Shown piece by piece: positions 26,042 through 35,289 of a stretch of DNA of 64,000 bases. Location: contig JBQNAL010000002.1 in NCBI GenBank assembly GCA_052170475.1, forward strand, positions 168,741 to 232,740, written 5' to 3'. The notes beneath the pieces were generated by a model. The model searched no databases. It was not told the origin of the DNA and saw only the letters and a list, made by a program, of their open reading frames with translations. Source of the stretch: CAJPQU01 sp052170475. Its GTDB lineage: Bacteria; Bacillota; Negativicutes; Selenomonadales; Selenomonadaceae. Numbering within the stretch: position 1 is the first letter of the stretch; the number at the start of each line of letters is the position of its first letter. Made by a program: the position numbers and the translations under genes.

Positions 26042-27406
26042 ATGGCAGATTTAGTGACCGTGATCTTAGCGGCGGGGAAGGGTACACGGATGAAATCGGT
26101 TCTTCCGAAAGTGCTGCATCAGGTCGGGGGGAAGCCCATGGTGCAGCATGTTTTGGATGCGGCGCACATGGCTGGCGCACGGCGCAACATCGTGGTGGTG
26201 GGATTTGGCGCGGAGTTTGTGCGCTCCGCCCTGCGAGGGGACGCAGAGATCGTCGTACAGGAGGAACAGCTGGGCACCGGTCACGCGGTGCGCATGGCAG
26301 AGCCGCTGCTTTCGGATGAACGCGGTACGGTCATGGTGCTCTGCGGGGATACGCCCCTTTTGACAGGGGCGCTCCTCACGCGGCTATACCAAGCGCATCA
26401 AGAAACGGGCGCTAAGGCCACCGTCTTGACGGCGATGATGCCGGATGCGACGGGCTATGGTCGGATCATTCGCGCTTCGGACGGCACGGTGGAGAAGATC
26501 GTCGAGGAAAAGGACGCCACGGAGAAGGAACGTGCAGGGAAGGAAGTCAATTCTGGCATCTACTGCTTTTCTGCGCCAGATCTTTTTTCGGCTCTGCGGG
26601 AAGTGGGCTGTGATAATGCCCAAGGGGAATATTATCTGCCGGACGTCCTTTCCATTTTGCGCCGTCGGGGCGAAAAGATCTGGGCGGTGGCGGCGGAGGA
26701 GTATGAGGAGACCTTGGGGGTAAATTCCCGCGTTCAGCTGGCGGGGGCGGAGAAGATTCTGCGTCGGCGAAAAAATTTGGCACTCATGGAGAATGGCGTT
26801 ACGCTGATGGATCCGGAGACCACTTTTATCGATGCGGAAGTTTCCGTGGGAAAAGATACGGTGATTTATCCTTTCACGTGGATTGAAGGGGCGTCTTCCG
26901 TGGGCGAAGGCTGCGTCTTAGGGCCGTCCAGCCGCTTTTCGGACACGAAGATCGGGCATGAGGTGACGGCGCAATTCGTCTACGCCCACGAGTGCGAGAT
27001 TGGCGACGGGGCGATGGTAGGACCTTATGTCCACCTGCGCCCTCAGACGAAATTGGCGGCACAGGTGCGGGTGGGGAATTTCGTGGAGGTAAAAAATTCT
27101 TCCGTTGGCGAGGGCTCTAAACTGCCCCATTTGCAATATATCGGCGACTGTGATATGGGGTCAGGGGTCAATATGGGGTGCGGCACCATCACCGTGAATT
27201 ACGACGGGAAGGAAAAGCATCGCACGACGATAGGGAACGGTGCTTTCGTAGGCTGCAATTCCAATCTTGTCGCGCCGGTGACGGTGGCAGAGGGCGCTTA
27301 TGTGGCGGCAGGCTCCACGATCACGAAGGACGTGCCGCCGAACCAGTTGGCGGTGGCACGCGCGAGACAGAAAAATATTCCCCATTGGCCGGATAAACGG
27401 CAATGA
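26042..27406 (+). CDS. glmU: Bifunctional UDP-GlcNAc pyrophosphorylase / GlcN-1-P acetyltransferase
   Basis: A 454-residue enzyme making UDP-N-acetylglucosamine for peptidoglycan and LPS. N-terminal uridyltransferase: ILAAGKGTRMKS at residue 8, QLGTGHAV, GDTPLL, GEYYLPDVL. C-terminal left-handed beta helix of hexapeptide repeats (about residues 250-450), with NFVEVKNSSVGEGSKLPHL and the acetyltransferase pocket NYDGKEKH. SD GGGAGG is 8 bases before ATG 26042. Both halves are complete and of normal length. Confidence 0.95.
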   Translation: MADLVTVILAAGKGTRMKSVLPKVLHQVGGKPMVQHVLDAAHMAGARRNIVVVGFGAEFVRSALRGDAEIVVQEEQLGTGHAVRMAEPLLSDERGTVMVLCGDTPLLTGALLTRLYQAHQETGAKATVLTAMMPDATGYGRIIRASDGTVEKIVEEKDATEKERAGKEVNSGIYCFSAPDLFSALREVGCDNAQGEYYLPDVLSILRRRGEKIWAVAAEEYEETLGVNSRVQLAGAEKILRRRKNLALMENGVTLMDPETTFIDAEVSVGKDTVIYPFTWIEGASSVGEGCVLGPSSRFSDTKIGHEVTAQFVYAHECEIGDGAMVGPYVHLRPQTKLAAQVRVGNFVEVKNSSVGEGSKLPHLQYIGDCDMGSGVNMGCGTITVNYDGKEKHRTTIGNGAFVGCNSNLVAPVTVAEGAYVAAGSTITKDVPPNQLAVARARQKNIPHWPDKRQ

Positions 27407-27474
27407 GGGGAAAGCAGGGATCGCTTGGTGCATGGCTAAGCGGATAGTACATGCGAGGAAGGGCGGCGGCGGCC

Positions 27475-29520
27475 ATGGCTATGGTACCGAAACTTAATAC
27501 GATGCAATTCTCGAAGGAGTCGCCGTTTAAGGTGGTGGCTCCTTTTCAGCCCATGGGCGATCAGCCGAAGGCGATTGAAGATTTATCCCAAGGCGTATTG
27601 AACGGGATGGAGGCGCAGGTACTTTTGGGCGCCACGGGTACGGGTAAGACCTTCACCATCGCGAAGACGATCGAGCGGGTGCAGAAGCCGACCCTCGTCA
27701 TCGCCCACAATAAGACGTTGGCGGCGCAGTTGGCCAGCGAGTTCAAGACGTTTTTCCCGGAAAATTATGTCGGCTATTTTGTGAGCTATTACGATTTCTA
27801 TCAGCCGGAGGCGTATATTCCCTCGACGGATACCTATATTGAAAAGGATGCCTCCATCAATGACGAGATCGACGAGCTGCGCCATTCGGCGACGTGTTCG
27901 CTCTTTGAGCGCCGCGATGTCATCGTGGTGGCCAGCGTATCCTGCATTTATGGTCTCGGATCGCCCGAAAGCTATCACGAGATGGTATTGTCGCTCCACA
28001 AGGGGCAGGAGATCGATCGGGACGCCATCCTGCACAAACTTGTCGCCATGCAGTACGAGAGAAACGACATCGGGTTTGACCGGGGCAAGTTTCGCGTGCG
28101 GGGGGATGTCGTCGAGGTATTTCCCGCCGGATACAACAATCGGGCCGTTCGCATCGAGATGTTCGGCGACGAGGTGGAGCGACTCTTGGAATACGACGTG
28201 ACGACGGGGGAGATTTACGGGGAGCGTACCCATTCCATGATCTTTCCCGCCTCGCACTACGTCACCTCCCGCGACGATATGGCCGTCGCCATGGACAGCA
28301 TTCGGCAGGAATTGGGGGAGCAGCTCCACCTTTTAGAGGGGAAGGGGCGGCTCTTGGAAGCCCAGCGCCTCTCGCAGCGGACGAATTACGATCTGGAAAT
28401 GATGCAGGAGATGGGCTATTGCTCCGGCATCGAAAACTATTCCCGCCACCTGACGCACCGACAGGCGGGGGACGCGCCCTATACGCTCTTGGATTACTTC
28501 CCAGAGGATTTCCTCATCGTCATGGACGAGTCCCATGTGACGATGCCACAGCTTCGCGCCATGTACGCCGGGGATCGGTCGCGCAAAATTTCCTTGGTGG
28601 ACAACGGCTTTCGCCTGCCGTCGGCCTTCGATAATCGCCCTCTGACCTTTGAGGAATTTGAGCAGCGGATCAATCAGATCATTTACATCTCGGCCACACC
28701 GGCCTCGTATGAGATGGGCAAGGCCCAGCAGGTCGTACAGCAGATCATCCGCCCCACGGGGCTTCTTGACCCGGTGGTCGAGGTGCGCCCGCTCAAAGGG
28801 CAGATCGACGATCTGATGGCCGAGATACGGGAGCGCGGCTTGGCGCAGGAACGGGTTCTCGTGACGACGCTGACGAAGAAGATGGCCGAAAACCTTACGG
28901 AGTATCTCAAGGAGGCGGGCATTAAAGTGCGCTACCTCCATTCGGATATTGCGACCATGGAGCGGGCGCGGCTCATTCGCGACCTTCGGGCGGGGGTATT
29001 CGACGTCTTGGTGGGGATCAATCTCCTGCGCGAAGGGCTTGACATGCCGGAGGTTTCTCTGGTAGCGATTTTAGACGCGGATAAGGAGGGGTTCCTGCGC
29101 TCGGATACCTCCCTGATCCAGACCATCGGACGCGCGGCGCGGAACGCCCATGGGAAGGTTCTGCTCTACGCCGACACGGTCACGGACTCCATGCAGCGGG
29201 CGATGGACGAAACGCTGCGCCGCCGGACGGTGCAGGAGGACTTCAATCGAGAGCATCATGTGACGCCTCAGACGATCGTCAAGCCCGTGAAGGATCTCAT
29301 CGAGACGACGTTGGTGGCGGAGAAGGCGGCCTCTTACGGCACGGCGGAGGGAAAGAAGCACCGCATGACGAAAAAGGAGCGGCAGTCGCTCTTAAAGGCG
29401 CTGACGAAGGAAATGCAGAGCGCGTCGCGCGCATTGGAATTTGAGCGGGCGGCGGAGCTGCGCGACATGATTTTTGAGTTGGAGGGGACGGGCGCTGCGG
29501 GGGCAAAGAGCGGCGTTTGA
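27475..29520 (+). CDS. uvrB: Excinuclease ABC subunit B
   Basis: A 681-residue helicase-like damage verifier of nucleotide excision repair. Motifs: LLGATGTGKTFT (Walker A), the beta hairpin region YYDFYQPEAYIP, VMDESHVT (DEAD-type Walker B), LVGINLLREGLDMPEVSLV and IGRAARN in the C-terminal helicase lobe, and a C-terminal UvrB/UvrC domain (MQSASRALEFERAAELRDMI) that binds UvrC. The start is uncertain: ATG 27475 with GAGGAAGGG at 11 bases is preferred over 27451 and 27502. First gene of a uvrB-uvrA-uvrC run. Confidence 0.95.
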   Translation: MAMVPKLNTMQFSKESPFKVVAPFQPMGDQPKAIEDLSQGVLNGMEAQVLLGATGTGKTFTIAKTIERVQKPTLVIAHNKTLAAQLASEFKTFFPENYVGYFVSYYDFYQPEAYIPSTDTYIEKDASINDEIDELRHSATCSLFERRDVIVVASVSCIYGLGSPESYHEMVLSLHKGQEIDRDAILHKLVAMQYERNDIGFDRGKFRVRGDVVEVFPAGYNNRAVRIEMFGDEVERLLEYDVTTGEIYGERTHSMIFPASHYVTSRDDMAVAMDSIRQELGEQLHLLEGKGRLLEAQRLSQRTNYDLEMMQEMGYCSGIENYSRHLTHRQAGDAPYTLLDYFPEDFLIVMDESHVTMPQLRAMYAGDRSRKISLVDNGFRLPSAFDNRPLTFEEFEQRINQIIYISATPASYEMGKAQQVVQQIIRPTGLLDPVVEVRPLKGQIDDLMAEIRERGLAQERVLVTTLTKKMAENLTEYLKEAGIKVRYLHSDIATMERARLIRDLRAGVFDVLVGINLLREGLDMPEVSLVAILDADKEGFLRSDTSLIQTIGRAARNAHGKVLLYADTVTDSMQRAMDETLRRRTVQEDFNREHHVTPQTIVKPVKDLIETTLVAEKAASYGTAEGKKHRMTKKERQSLLKALTKEMQSASRALEFERAAELRDMIFELEGTGAAGAKSGV

Positions 29521-29622
29521 GATGGCGCGGATCGTTCTCTATTCGGAGAAACCGATGGGGGCGGCAGCGCCCCGTCATGAAGCATAGCGATGGACATCGA
29601 GAAATGGAGCCAATGAAATTTT

Positions 29623-32466
29623 ATGGAAAATACCATCCGCATCCGGGGCGCCCGGGCGCACAATTTGAAAAATATCAGTCTGGACATTCCCCGGGATAAA
29701 TTGGTCGTCATCACGGGGCTTTCCGGCTCTGGAAAGTCGTCCTTGGCGTTCGATACGATTTATGCCGAGGGGCAGCGGCGCTATGTGGAGTCCCTGTCGG
29801 CTTATGCGCGGCAGTTTTTGGGGCAGATGGATAAGCCGGACGTGGACTACATCGAGGGACTGTCTCCCGCCATTTCCATCGACCAAAAGACCACCAGCCG
29901 CAATCCTCGCTCCACGGTGGGCACGGTGACGGAGATTTACGATTATCTGCGCCTCTTGTTTGCCCGTGCGGGGCGTCCCCATTGCCCGCAGTGCGGAAAG
30001 CCCATCGCCCAGCAGACCGTGGATCAAATGCTCGATCAGATCCTGTCGCTTGCCGCGGGGACGAAGTTCATGGTCATGGCGCAAGTGGTGCGGAGCAAAA
30101 AAGGACAGCACCGGCAGATCTTGGATCACATTCGCCGGGAGGGGTATGCCCGCGTGCGGATCGACGGCACGCTGCGCGACATCGGCGAGGAAATCGAGCT
30201 GGAGAAGAACAAGAAGCACACCATTGAAGTGGTCGTGGATCGCCTGACGGTGCGCGACGGTGTTCGCCAGCGGCTGGCGGACTCCTTGGAGACCGCCTTG
30301 AAGTTAGGGGACGGCGTGGTGTACGTCCAGATCATCGACGGGGAAAATCTGATGTTCAGCCAGAATTTCGCCTGTGTGGACTGTGGGATCAGCTTGCCGG
30401 AACTCGCCCCGCGCATGTTTTCGTTCAACAGCCCCTATGGAGCCTGCCCTTCCTGCGGTGGGATCGGCAGCCACATGGAGTTTGATCCCGGTCTTGTACT
30501 GCCGGATCCGACCCTGACGTTCGCCGAGGGGGTATTTGCACCGCTCTCCAAGAATCCTGGCTCGTATGCGATGTGCCAGATCGCGGCCGTATTGGAAAAA
30601 TACGGCTATACCTTGGATACGCGCTGGCAGGACGTGAAAAAGAAGGTGCAGGACATCCTGATGAACGGCTCTGGGGAAGAGGCGTTCACCTATTCGTATG
30701 AGAATATGTACGGAGAGTATAAGGAATACCACAGTCCCTTTGAGGGCGTCATGCCGCTCTTGGCGCGGCGCTATCGGGAAGCGGAGTCGGATGAAATCCG
30801 CGAGTCCTACGAGAACTTCATGACCATTGAGCCGTGCAAAGCGTGTCACGGGGCGCGATTGAAGCCGGAGACGCTGGCGGTGACGGTGGGGGAGAAGAAC
30901 ATCTATGAGGCAACCCAGCTTTCCGTCCGCGAGGCGGAAACGTTCTTCGCGCACTTGGCGCTGACCCCGCGGGAGCAGAAGATCGCGGCGCAAATCTTGA
31001 AGGAGATACAGGCGCGCTTGGGCTTTTTAGTCCATGTGGGGCTGGAGTATTTGACCTTGTCTCGGGCTGCCGGTTCGCTTTCCGGCGGCGAAGCCCAGCG
31101 GATCCGGCTGGCGACTCAGATCGGCTCCGGCTTGGTGGGGGTGTTATACATTTTAGACGAGCCAAGCATCGGCCTTCATCAGCGGGACAATGACCGATTG
31201 CTGGCCGCCTTGCAGCATCTGCGGGATTTGGGCAATACGCTCATCGTCGTGGAGCATGACGAGGACACCATGTACGCCGCCGACCAGATCATCGACATCG
31301 GCCCAGGCGCGGGAGAGCACGGGGGACGCGTGGTGGCGCAAGGCACGGTGGAAGACATCAAGCGGGCAGAGGCATCGGTGACGGGGCAGTATTTGAGCCG
31401 TGCCAAGTACATTCCGGTGCCGAAGGTGCGGCGGCCGGGCAACGGGCATTTTTTGGAAATCGTCGGCGCGGCGGAGAACAACTTAAAAAATTTGCGGGTG
31501 AAATTCCCCTTGGGGGCGATGACCTTGGTGACGGGGGTCTCCGGCTCGGGGAAGAGTACCTTGGTGAACGAGATCCTCTACAAGGGGATCGCCGCTCGCC
31601 TGTACCACGCCAAGGGGAAGCCGGGGAGGCACAAGGTCATTCACGGGCTGGAACATATTGATAAAATCATTGACATCGATCAATCGCCCATCGGGCGCAC
31701 GCCGCGCTCCAATCCCGCGACGTACACCGGGGTGTTCGACAGTATCCGCCAGCTTTTCAGCGGTACGATGGAGGCACAGGTGCGCGGCTACAAGGCGGGG
31801 CGTTTCAGCTTCAACGTGCGGGGCGGGCGCTGTGAAGCCTGTCGGGGGGACGGCATCATCAAGATTGAAATGCACTTTTTGCCCGACGTCTACGTTCCCT
31901 GCGAAGTCTGCAAGGGCGCGCGCTACAACCGGGAGACGCTGGAAGTGAAATATAAGGGCAAGACCATCGCCGACGTCTTGGATATGACGATCTCGGAGGC
32001 GACGGCCTTTTTCCAAAACGTGCCGAAGATCGCCCGCCGACTGCAGGTCATCGAGGACGTAGGACTGGGCTACATCAAATTGGGGCAACCGGCCACCACG
32101 CTTTCCGGCGGCGAAGCGCAGCGCGTGAAGCTGGCGACGGAGCTGTCCCGCCGCTCCACGGGGCGGACGCTCTACATCTTGGACGAGCCGACCACCGGTC
32201 TACACACCGCAGACATCGCCCGCTTGCTGGAGATCTTGCAGCGCTTAGTGGAAGGCGGGGATACCGTCGTCGTCATTGAGCATAATCTGGACGTCATCAA
32301 GACGGCGGATCACATCATCGATTTAGGCCCCGAGGGCGGCGATCAGGGCGGCACCATCGTGGCGCAGGGCGCCCCGGAGGAGATCGTGAAATGCCGTCAC
32401 TCCTACACCGGGAAATACTTAAAGCCAGTGCTGAAAGAAGCGGCGAAGGCAGGGCAACCGTCATGA
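29623..32466 (+). CDS. uvrA: Excinuclease ABC subunit A
   Basis: A 947-residue DNA-damage sensor with two ABC ATPase halves. First half: Walker A GLSGSGKSSLAFDT, a zinc finger (CPQCGKP and, further on, CVDCG / CPSCGG), signature LSGGEAQRIRLATQ. Second half: GVSGSGKSTLVNE, zinc finger CEACRGDG / CEVCKGARY, signature LSGGEAQRVKLATEL and ILDEPTTGLH. The C-terminal ATGA overlaps uvrC. The gap to uvrB is 102 bases and shows no promoter that I trust. Confidence 0.96.
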   Translation: MENTIRIRGARAHNLKNISLDIPRDKLVVITGLSGSGKSSLAFDTIYAEGQRRYVESLSAYARQFLGQMDKPDVDYIEGLSPAISIDQKTTSRNPRSTVGTVTEIYDYLRLLFARAGRPHCPQCGKPIAQQTVDQMLDQILSLAAGTKFMVMAQVVRSKKGQHRQILDHIRREGYARVRIDGTLRDIGEEIELEKNKKHTIEVVVDRLTVRDGVRQRLADSLETALKLGDGVVYVQIIDGENLMFSQNFACVDCGISLPELAPRMFSFNSPYGACPSCGGIGSHMEFDPGLVLPDPTLTFAEGVFAPLSKNPGSYAMCQIAAVLEKYGYTLDTRWQDVKKKVQDILMNGSGEEAFTYSYENMYGEYKEYHSPFEGVMPLLARRYREAESDEIRESYENFMTIEPCKACHGARLKPETLAVTVGEKNIYEATQLSVREAETFFAHLALTPREQKIAAQILKEIQARLGFLVHVGLEYLTLSRAAGSLSGGEAQRIRLATQIGSGLVGVLYILDEPSIGLHQRDNDRLLAALQHLRDLGNTLIVVEHDEDTMYAADQIIDIGPGAGEHGGRVVAQGTVEDIKRAEASVTGQYLSRAKYIPVPKVRRPGNGHFLEIVGAAENNLKNLRVKFPLGAMTLVTGVSGSGKSTLVNEILYKGIAARLYHAKGKPGRHKVIHGLEHIDKIIDIDQSPIGRTPRSNPATYTGVFDSIRQLFSGTMEAQVRGYKAGRFSFNVRGGRCEACRGDGIIKIEMHFLPDVYVPCEVCKGARYNRETLEVKYKGKTIADVLDMTISEATAFFQNVPKIARRLQVIEDVGLGYIKLGQPATTLSGGEAQRVKLATELSRRSTGRTLYILDEPTTGLHTADIARLLEILQRLVEGGDTVVVIEHNLDVIKTADHIIDLGPEGGDQGGTIVAQGAPEEIVKCRHSYTGKYLKPVLKEAAKAGQPS

Positions 32467-34289
32467 CCGAAGCCGTCGCGGAAAAACTGGCGCTCCTGCC
32501 GTCGTCTCCGGGCGTCTACCTCATGAAAAACGCGCAGGGTAAGGTCATTTACGTCGGCAAGGCGGTCGTGCTGAAAAATCGGGTGCGCCAGTATTTCCAG
32601 AGCAGCCGGACACAGTCGCCGAAGGTGCGGGCGATGGTGGCGAAGGTGGCGGATTTTGAGACGATCCTCACCGGCTCGGAAATTGAGGCGCTGATCTTAG
32701 AGTGCAACCTCATCAAAAAATATCGGCCACGCTACAACATCAGCCTGAAGGATGACAAAACGTATCCTTATGTCAAGGTCACGCTGGGGGAAGACTATCC
32801 GCGCGTCTTGCTCACCCGCCGCATCCTAAAAGACGGCGCGCGCTATTTCGGCCCCTACACGCAGGTGGGGGCCGTGCATGAGAGCCTGCGCCTTTTGCGG
32901 CGGCTCTTTCCCCTGCGCACCTGCAAGCACATGGACGTCGATCGCCCTTGTCTGGAATATCATATCAAGCGCTGCACAGCGCCCTGTACCGGCGAAGTGG
33001 ATCCGGCGGAATATCAAAAGATGGTGGCGGCGGTCTGCCTCTTTTTGGAAGGGCGGACGGACGAGGTGGAGCGCCAGCTCACGGCACGGATGCAGGAAGC
33101 GGCGGCGTCACTGCAATTTGAATTGGCCGCTCGGCTCCGGGATCAGCTTCAGGCGGTGCGCCGGGTAGCGGAAAAGCAGCGCATCGTCACGGGATCGGGG
33201 GATCAGGACGCCGTGGGGCTTTCGCGATCCGAGCTTGGGGTCTGCGTGCAGATCTTTTTCATTCGCAGCGGCAAAATGGTGGGGCGGGAGCATTTCCTGC
33301 TGTCGGGCAGTGAGGAGGAGAGCAGCGAGGATCTGTTGGCGGCTTTCCTGAAACAATACTACCACCGGGCGGCGTTTGTGCCGCGCGAGATTCTGCTGCC
33401 CTTTTCCCTCCCGGAGCAGGCGCTCATCGGCGTATGGCTCACCGGCAAAAAGGGCGGCCGGGTGGCCGTCGAAGTGCCGCAGCGGGGGACGAAGCGGGAT
33501 ATTGTGGCCATGGCGGAAAACAATGCCGCGAAATATCTTTCGGATGAGGCGGCGCGCCTTCGGACGGCGACGGCGCAGACGGAGGGCGCCGTCCGGGAAT
33601 TGGGGCAGTATTTGGGTCTGACGCGCTTGCCTTGGCGCATGGAATGTTTTGACATTTCGCATACGCAGGGTTCGGAGACCGTGGCGTCCATGGTCGTCTT
33701 TGAGGGCGGCGTTCCCAATAAAGACGCGTATCGGCGCTTTCGCATCCAGAGCGCTGAGGGGAAACCCGACGATTTTCGCTCCATGCGCGAGGTGACGGAG
33801 CGCCGCTATGGGAAAGCGGAAAAAGAGGATATGCCTGACCTCATCGTCATCGATGGCGGCAAGGGGCAGCTCAGCTCCGCGCTGGAGATCATCCGCGGCG
33901 CGGGTCATTTGGAGGTTCCCGTCATCAGTCTGGCCGAGCGCTTTGAATGGATCTTCGTCGAGGGGAGATCCGATCCCATCATCCTGCCGCGCCACAGTCA
34001 AGCGCTTTACCTCATGCAGCGCATTCGCGACGAGGCGCACCGCTTCGCCATCACCTATCACCGCAAGCTGCGCGGCAAGCGAAATCTCGTTTCCGTGTTA
34101 GATCATGTCAGCGGGATCGGCCCGAAGCGGCGGCAAGCGCTGTGGAACCATTTCGGCAGCATCGCGAACATCCGGGCGGCCACGCCCGAAGAATTGGCCG
34201 CAGCCCCCGGCATGACAAAAGCAGCCGCCAAAGCCGTCCACAACTTTTTCGCGGTGCAGGAGACACTGGGGCGGGGCGGAGAAAGGTAA
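32463..34289 (+). CDS. uvrC: Excinuclease ABC subunit C
   Basis: A 608-residue nuclease making both incisions in excision repair. N-terminal GIY-YIG domain (SPGVYLMKNAQGKVIYVGKA), the Cys cluster region (CLEYHIKRCTAPC), a UVR domain (LQFELAARLRDQL), an RNase H-like endonuclease half (ECFDISHTQG, DLIVIDGGKGQL) and a tandem helix-hairpin-helix end (VSGIGPKRRQALWNHFG). ATG 32463 overlaps the uvrA stop; an upstream ATG at 32391 lies within uvrA. The three uvr subunits lying side by side is less usual than separate loci. Confidence 0.95.
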   Translation: MTEAVAEKLALLPSSPGVYLMKNAQGKVIYVGKAVVLKNRVRQYFQSSRTQSPKVRAMVAKVADFETILTGSEIEALILECNLIKKYRPRYNISLKDDKTYPYVKVTLGEDYPRVLLTRRILKDGARYFGPYTQVGAVHESLRLLRRLFPLRTCKHMDVDRPCLEYHIKRCTAPCTGEVDPAEYQKMVAAVCLFLEGRTDEVERQLTARMQEAAASLQFELAARLRDQLQAVRRVAEKQRIVTGSGDQDAVGLSRSELGVCVQIFFIRSGKMVGREHFLLSGSEEESSEDLLAAFLKQYYHRAAFVPREILLPFSLPEQALIGVWLTGKKGGRVAVEVPQRGTKRDIVAMAENNAAKYLSDEAARLRTATAQTEGAVRELGQYLGLTRLPWRMECFDISHTQGSETVASMVVFEGGVPNKDAYRRFRIQSAEGKPDDFRSMREVTERRYGKAEKEDMPDLIVIDGGKGQLSSALEIIRGAGHLEVPVISLAERFEWIFVEGRSDPIILPRHSQALYLMQRIRDEAHRFAITYHRKLRGKRNLVSVLDHVSGIGPKRRQALWNHFGSIANIRAATPEELAAAPGMTKAAAKAVHNFFAVQETLGRGGER

Positions 34290-34321
34290 GGGCAAATTTT
34301 CTGCGGGAAAGAAGTCAAAGT

Positions 34322-34350
34322 TTTCTATGAAGAGCATTTTGTGCTATAAT
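34322..34350 (+). promoter_or_regulatory. Promoter of the aroE-pil-aro region
   Basis: TTTCTA at 34322-34327 and a perfect TATAAT at 34345-34350, 17-base spacer. Transcription would begin near 34357. Confidence 0.55.
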
Positions 34351-34424
34351 GAAAAATGTATGAAAGTATAGTCCGGCGGGACGAGGGCTTTGTCCTTGAT
34401 GTGTGCATGGGGGAGGGCGTATCT

Positions 34425-35267
34425 GTGGCGGGTGTGCGGTCATTGGGGGTGATCGGGTATCCGATCGGTCATTCCCTGTCGCCGGCGATGCAGCGGGCGG
34501 CCATAGAGGCGGCGGGGCTGCCGTATCGTTATACGGCGATGGAGGTACCGCCGGAGCAATTGGCGGAAACGGTGTCGTCGCTGAAAAGCGCCTCTTTTCG
34601 GGGCTTTAACGTCACCATTCCGCACAAGACGGCGGTCATGCCGCTCTTGGACGAGATTCACGAGGATGCCCGAAGGATCGGGGCAGTGAATACGGTGGTG
34701 CAGGAAAAGGGGCGGCTCACCGGTTACAATACGGATGCGGCTGGGTTTGTTGAAGGGCTTCGCAGTGCGGGGGAGACGGCGGCACACAAAAACGTCGTCC
34801 TCTTGGGTGCGGGCGGCGCGGCGCGGGCGGTGCTTTGGGCGTTGGTCAAAGAGGGGGCGAAAAAGATTCTGCTCGGGGTTCGCAACGTAGAGAATGCACG
34901 GGCGGTTCTTCGGGATTTTTCTTTTGCCGACCATGTGGCGGCGGTGCCTTGGACGGGGGAGCTCTTTCGGGCGGGGTTGACCGAGGCGGATCTGGTGGTC
35001 AACGCCACGCCTTTGGGAATGACCCCGCATACGGCGGCAATGCCGCCGGTGGATTGGGCGGCGCTCAAGACGCACGCCTTTCTCTACGACATCATCTATA
35101 CGCCGGAAAGAACACGGTTTTTACAGGAAGGCGAGGCGCATGGCCATCGGGGCTTGAACGGCGTTTCGATGCTGATTGGGCAGGGTGCTGCCGCCTTCCG
35201 GCTCTGGACGGGCAAAGAGGCGGATCGGGCGGCCATGAAGTGCGCCGTAGCGGCGGAATTGCCGTGA
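34425..35267 (+). CDS. aroE: Shikimate dehydrogenase
   Basis: A 280-residue NADPH enzyme reducing 3-dehydroshikimate to shikimate. Motifs: GYPIGHSLSPAMQ near the N-terminus, catalytic Lys in FNVTIPHKTAVM, NTVVQ with the catalytic Asp in YNTDAAGF, nucleotide loop LGAGGAARAVLWAL, and NATPLGM. The start is GTG 34425: it has GGGGGAGGG 7 bases upstream and gives a normal family N-terminus. An ATG at 34356 coincides with the predicted transcript start and would add an unrelated segment. It lies 22 bases before pilB. Confidence 0.92.
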   Translation: MAGVRSLGVIGYPIGHSLSPAMQRAAIEAAGLPYRYTAMEVPPEQLAETVSSLKSASFRGFNVTIPHKTAVMPLLDEIHEDARRIGAVNTVVQEKGRLTGYNTDAAGFVEGLRSAGETAAHKNVVLLGAGGAARAVLWALVKEGAKKILLGVRNVENARAVLRDFSFADHVAAVPWTGELFRAGLTEADLVVNATPLGMTPHTAAMPPVDWAALKTHAFLYDIIYTPERTRFLQEGEAHGHRGLNGVSMLIGQGAAAFRLWTGKEADRAAMKCAVAAELP

Positions 35268-35289
35268 GCAAGCGAAGGAGCGGATTGCG